Positions 14,168 through 15,997 of a stretch of DNA of 15,997 nucleotides are shown in pieces. This stretch comes from Candidatus Gottesmanbacteria bacterium RBG_16_37_8 (GTDB lineage Bacteria > Patescibacteriota > Microgenomatia > 2-02-FULL-39-11). Under the pieces are notes generated by a model that did no database searches, was not told the DNA's origin, and saw nothing but the letters and a program-made list of their open reading frames with translations. How positions within the stretch are numbered: position 1 is the stretch's first letter; each line of letters begins with the position of its first letter. Made by a program: the position numbers and the translations under genes. Location of the stretch: the NCBI GenBank assembly GCA_001779055.1, contig MFJA01000034.1:1-15997 (forward strand), given 5' to 3'.

Positions 14168-15532
14168 TTATTGTGAACAGACAAAAGTAGAGTTTTTGTC
14201 TACTTTTAACATTCCTCCCCATTCAACTGCTGTAAAGCCTTCTCTTTTAGGCGTAATAATTGTCGGTTCTTTAACAAGCTTTTTCTCTTTTAAGCCTTCA
14301 AAATAAAGCCTTACTCTTATTAGAGTATCAGGTTTTGGACTAAATTCCAAAGGCTCAATTGAATCAATCTGCGACATAGTCATTGGTGCTACAAAGTAAT
14401 AATTTTCCTTTGGCAAAACCGATTCCCAATAATCTTCAAACTCTTTTGATTCTACCGCGTTTAATCCAAGTTTGGGCAGCAATGTTTTAAAAAGCCTTGG
14501 TAGCTCTGTCATTCCAACTACGTATCCCGATTCGGGGCTTGAAATAAGGGAATTTGGAATTATTGACTCATAATATAAATAGGGGTAACTACCGCTTTCG
14601 GTTTTAATTATTCCGCTTGGATTTGCCGTTACTGTCCAACCCTCCTTTTTGTATTCTGGGATTGTTAATGTAAACTTTCCTTTTGTGTTTACTTTGACAT
14701 TAACTTTTTTTGTTTCTGTCGGATAAAGATATATTGCAGGTTTGCATGACGGAGTCCACCAGGAATAAGAACGGGTTGTAATCGGAATTACTCTTTTTAT
14801 TTGCAAAGATTGGTCGGTTTTGGAAATTTTTGGAACCTCATTGGGAGAAGGTAAATAAGTATAAGCTGTGTTTGCATCGATTAGATAACCGGTGTCCATA
14901 TGAAAATAAAAAGGAAGAGGACCTTTGTTAGTTGAGACACTTCCCATTAAGACAACGTTGGTTAAATTCTTTACGGTTTCAAAAGGAATATTGCTTGCAT
15001 TGTAGATAAACGATTTAATTTGCGGATCGGAAAAACCGGGGATTTCCGAAGCGGCGAAAGAATACGGCGGAAATACAGATTCATCTCCTTGAGTAATTAT
15101 TACCTGGCCTCCAGTTGATTTGCAGTTTCTTATATAGTCTGGAATCGCAACTCCGTCCTTTAAATAAATATCAAAAACATATGGAGACTTAAGAGCTACA
15201 TTCTTTAATTTGAAAATGAGATCTTGGCTTGATTTTTGACCGAAATAATCCGAACTTGCCATTATATACAACCCCTGACCGTTGTAATCTCCGACCTTTT
15301 GCATCTCCGAAAACTTTGATTCTTCGATAACCTCCGCATTCTCTTTTATAAGGTCATATTGGATACCGTTAAATATAACTGTGTTTGACGTATTTGGAGG
15401 ATCAAAATCAACACAGGCAGGTTTCGGATTTAGTGAAGTATAATCTTGATTCTTAGGCTTTAAAGTAAGCCCCGCCATAATTCCTGCAAAAATCAAAATA
15501 ACTCCAAGAGTTAAAAGAATAAATTTATTCAT
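14168..15532 (-). CDS. Membrane-anchored KPAIYLYP-domain protein (454 aa)
   Basis: An N-terminal hydrophobic helix (about 5-23) anchors or exports the protein. The first half (40-250) is not recognised; it holds FNGIQYDLI, a stretch VGDYNGQGLYI and a CKSTGGQVIITQGDESVFPPYSF segment. The second half (about 258-445) begins SCKPAIYLYP (262-271). VNVKVNTKGKFTLTIPEY, GWTVTANPSGII, YPYLYYE, a late ELPRLFKTLLPKLGLN helix, and a closing RVRLYFEGL and AVEWGGMLK strand follow. I know this KPxIYLYP...Y.YL.WE type as a widespread uncharacterised domain in envelope proteins of Patescibacteria and others; no reaction is known. An AGAGG site precedes the ATG. The start overlaps the upstream gene by 8 bases and the stop lies one base before the Clp ATPase start, so all are cotranscribed. 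Confidence 0.87.
   Translation of the reverse strand: MNKFILLTLGVILIFAGIMAGLTLKPKNQDYTSLNPKPACVDFDPPNTSNTVIFNGIQYDLIKENAEVIEESKFSEMQKVGDYNGQGLYIMASSDYFGQKSSQDLIFKLKNVALKSPYVFDIYLKDGVAIPDYIRNCKSTGGQVIITQGDESVFPPYSFAASEIPGFSDPQIKSFIYNASNIPFETVKNLTNVVLMGSVSTNKGPLPFYFHMDTGYLIDANTAYTYLPSPNEVPKISKTDQSLQIKRVIPITTRSYSWWTPSCKPAIYLYPTETKKVNVKVNTKGKFTLTIPEYKKEGWTVTANPSGIIKTESGSYPYLYYESIIPNSLISSPESGYVVGMTELPRLFKTLLPKLGLNAVESKEFEDYWESVLPKENYYFVAPMTMSQIDSIEPLEFSPKPDTLIRVRLYFEGLKEKKLVKEPTIITPKREGFTAVEWGGMLKVDKNSTFVCSQ
14183..14207 (-). other. 9-bp hairpin at the end of the KPAIYLYP gene, before the Clp ATPase start
   Basis: AAAAGTAGA (14183-14191) and TCTACTTTT (14199-14207) are a perfect inverted repeat with a 7-base loop. 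The hairpin lies in the last codons of the 454-residue gene and about 17 bases before the ATG of the Clp ATPase, which itself has no Shine-Dalgarno site. It may help coupling between the two genes or be chance in AT-rich DNA. Confidence 0.4.
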
Positions 15533-15997
15533 TTTTACTTTCCTCTACTTCTTCCTGGGTTGTCATTTCTTTTGCTTTCTCTGTTTTTCCGGATTCTCTG
15601 GAAATCATTGTCTCTTCTTCCTCCTCCTTTTTACCCAAATCTGCCATAACTGATTTTGCAGCTTCAAGTTTTGCCTTTAAGTAAGTTATTACTTCTGTCT
15701 GGGAAAATCCACCAATAAGAAGGAAAGGAAGAATATTCCCAACAGATTCCATCCCCTTATTTATGTTTGCCGGATCGGTTGAGGTAAGATATTCTATTGC
15801 ATCATTAATCTTACTAATATCCGAGCTAACCCATTCTTTTCTGCCTTTTATTTTGGAATCAAAGGTTTTGGGCGGCTCCATATTTAAATAATTTTCCTGC
15901 CACATTTTTCTAACTGATTCATAATCGTCCAGGCTAACCGATTGAACTCTGTTAACAACCGGGAAGGGGCTTGCGGAGAGTTTGGATAAGTCTATTT
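15525..15997 (-). CDS. Acidic-tailed protein of unknown function, N-terminus cut off by window edge
   Basis: An ATG at 15903-15905 would give 126 residues, but the same frame stays open for 30 more codons to the window edge. It reads plausible protein there (SKLSASPFPVVNRVQ, then SLDDYESVRK), so I call this a partial gene that starts outside. The visible part has a helical region (KINDAIEYLTSTDPANINKG), a hydrophobic Gly-containing helix (SVGNILPFLLIGGF), TEVITYLKAKLEAAKSVM, and a strongly acidic tail (KKEEEEE...EEVEESKNE). No known domain is recognised. Its last codons overlap the start of the KPAIYLYP-domain gene by 8 bases, so it belongs to the same operon as the Clp ATPase and the peptidase. 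Confidence 0.8.
   Translation of the reverse strand, partial: IDLSKLSASPFPVVNRVQSVSLDDYESVRKMWQENYLNMEPPKTFDSKIKGRKEWVSSDISKINDAIEYLTSTDPANINKGMESVGNILPFLLIGGFSQTEVITYLKAKLEAAKSVMADLGKKEEEEETMISRESGKTEKAKEMTTQEEVEESKNE

Noticed and set aside
14167..14184. TTG at 14184 as the start of the Clp ATPase
   Set aside because: The ATG at 14166 directly follows the upstream stop and suits translational coupling; the TTG lacks a ribosome site and would overlap the upstream gene. It cannot be excluded.

Overview
The window comes from an AT-rich bacterial genome that reads with the standard bacterial code. TGA is a real stop: an ATGA stop/start overlap joins two genes at 8696-8699, which argues against the UGA-recoded lineages. 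Almost every gene is on the minus strand, and most products are envelope proteins of unknown function with an N-terminal membrane segment or signal peptide. That mix, with Asn-rich repeat proteins, a KPAIYLYP-type domain protein and short or missing leaders, suggests a Candidate Phyla Radiation (Patescibacteria, perhaps Microgenomates-like) organism. The lineage is inferred from content; no marker gene is present.

Right part (15997 to 9572, minus): a tight gene run whose promoter lies outside the window. In transcription order it holds an acidic-tailed protein (5' end cut off by the window edge), a membrane-anchored KPAIYLYP-domain protein, a two-domain Clp/Hsp100 AAA+ ATPase, and a membrane-anchored M64-like metallopeptidase with an SdrD/Cna-B-like domain. 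These genes overlap or are 1-2 bases apart. A single plus-strand gene (9105-9566), apparently leaderless, converges on the peptidase gene.

Middle part (9028 to 5811, minus): a second run starts from a promoter divergent from the plus-strand gene. It encodes a small multi-pass membrane protein, a second Clp-type ATPase with two N-terminal transmembrane helices, and a small membrane-anchored protein with a Thr/Pro-rich stalk. In this second ATPase D1 has lost key catalytic residues and D2 has lost the substrate-gripping pore loop, so it looks like a membrane-tethered, non-threading Clp relative.

Left part (5640 to 1, minus): a very good sigma70-type promoter drives a DUF4352-like membrane protein and a DUF2292/YezD-like small protein, whose leader is a terminator-like hairpin touching the start codon. 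A second promoter-like element and a strong intrinsic terminator follow, possibly a ~75-nt RNA or attenuated leader. Then come three related secreted Asn/Gly-rich repeat proteins built from an SGNGxDSxN...NTGG...TGxA unit of about 90-120 residues. One has a Pro/Ser-rich stalk and a C-terminal membrane anchor; the leftmost runs off the window.

Taken together, the region looks like an envelope-biogenesis locus: Asn-rich surface proteins, anchored accessory proteins and a peptidase, and two Clp ATPases of which one is membrane-tethered. The link between the ATPases and the surface proteins is inferred from proximity only.
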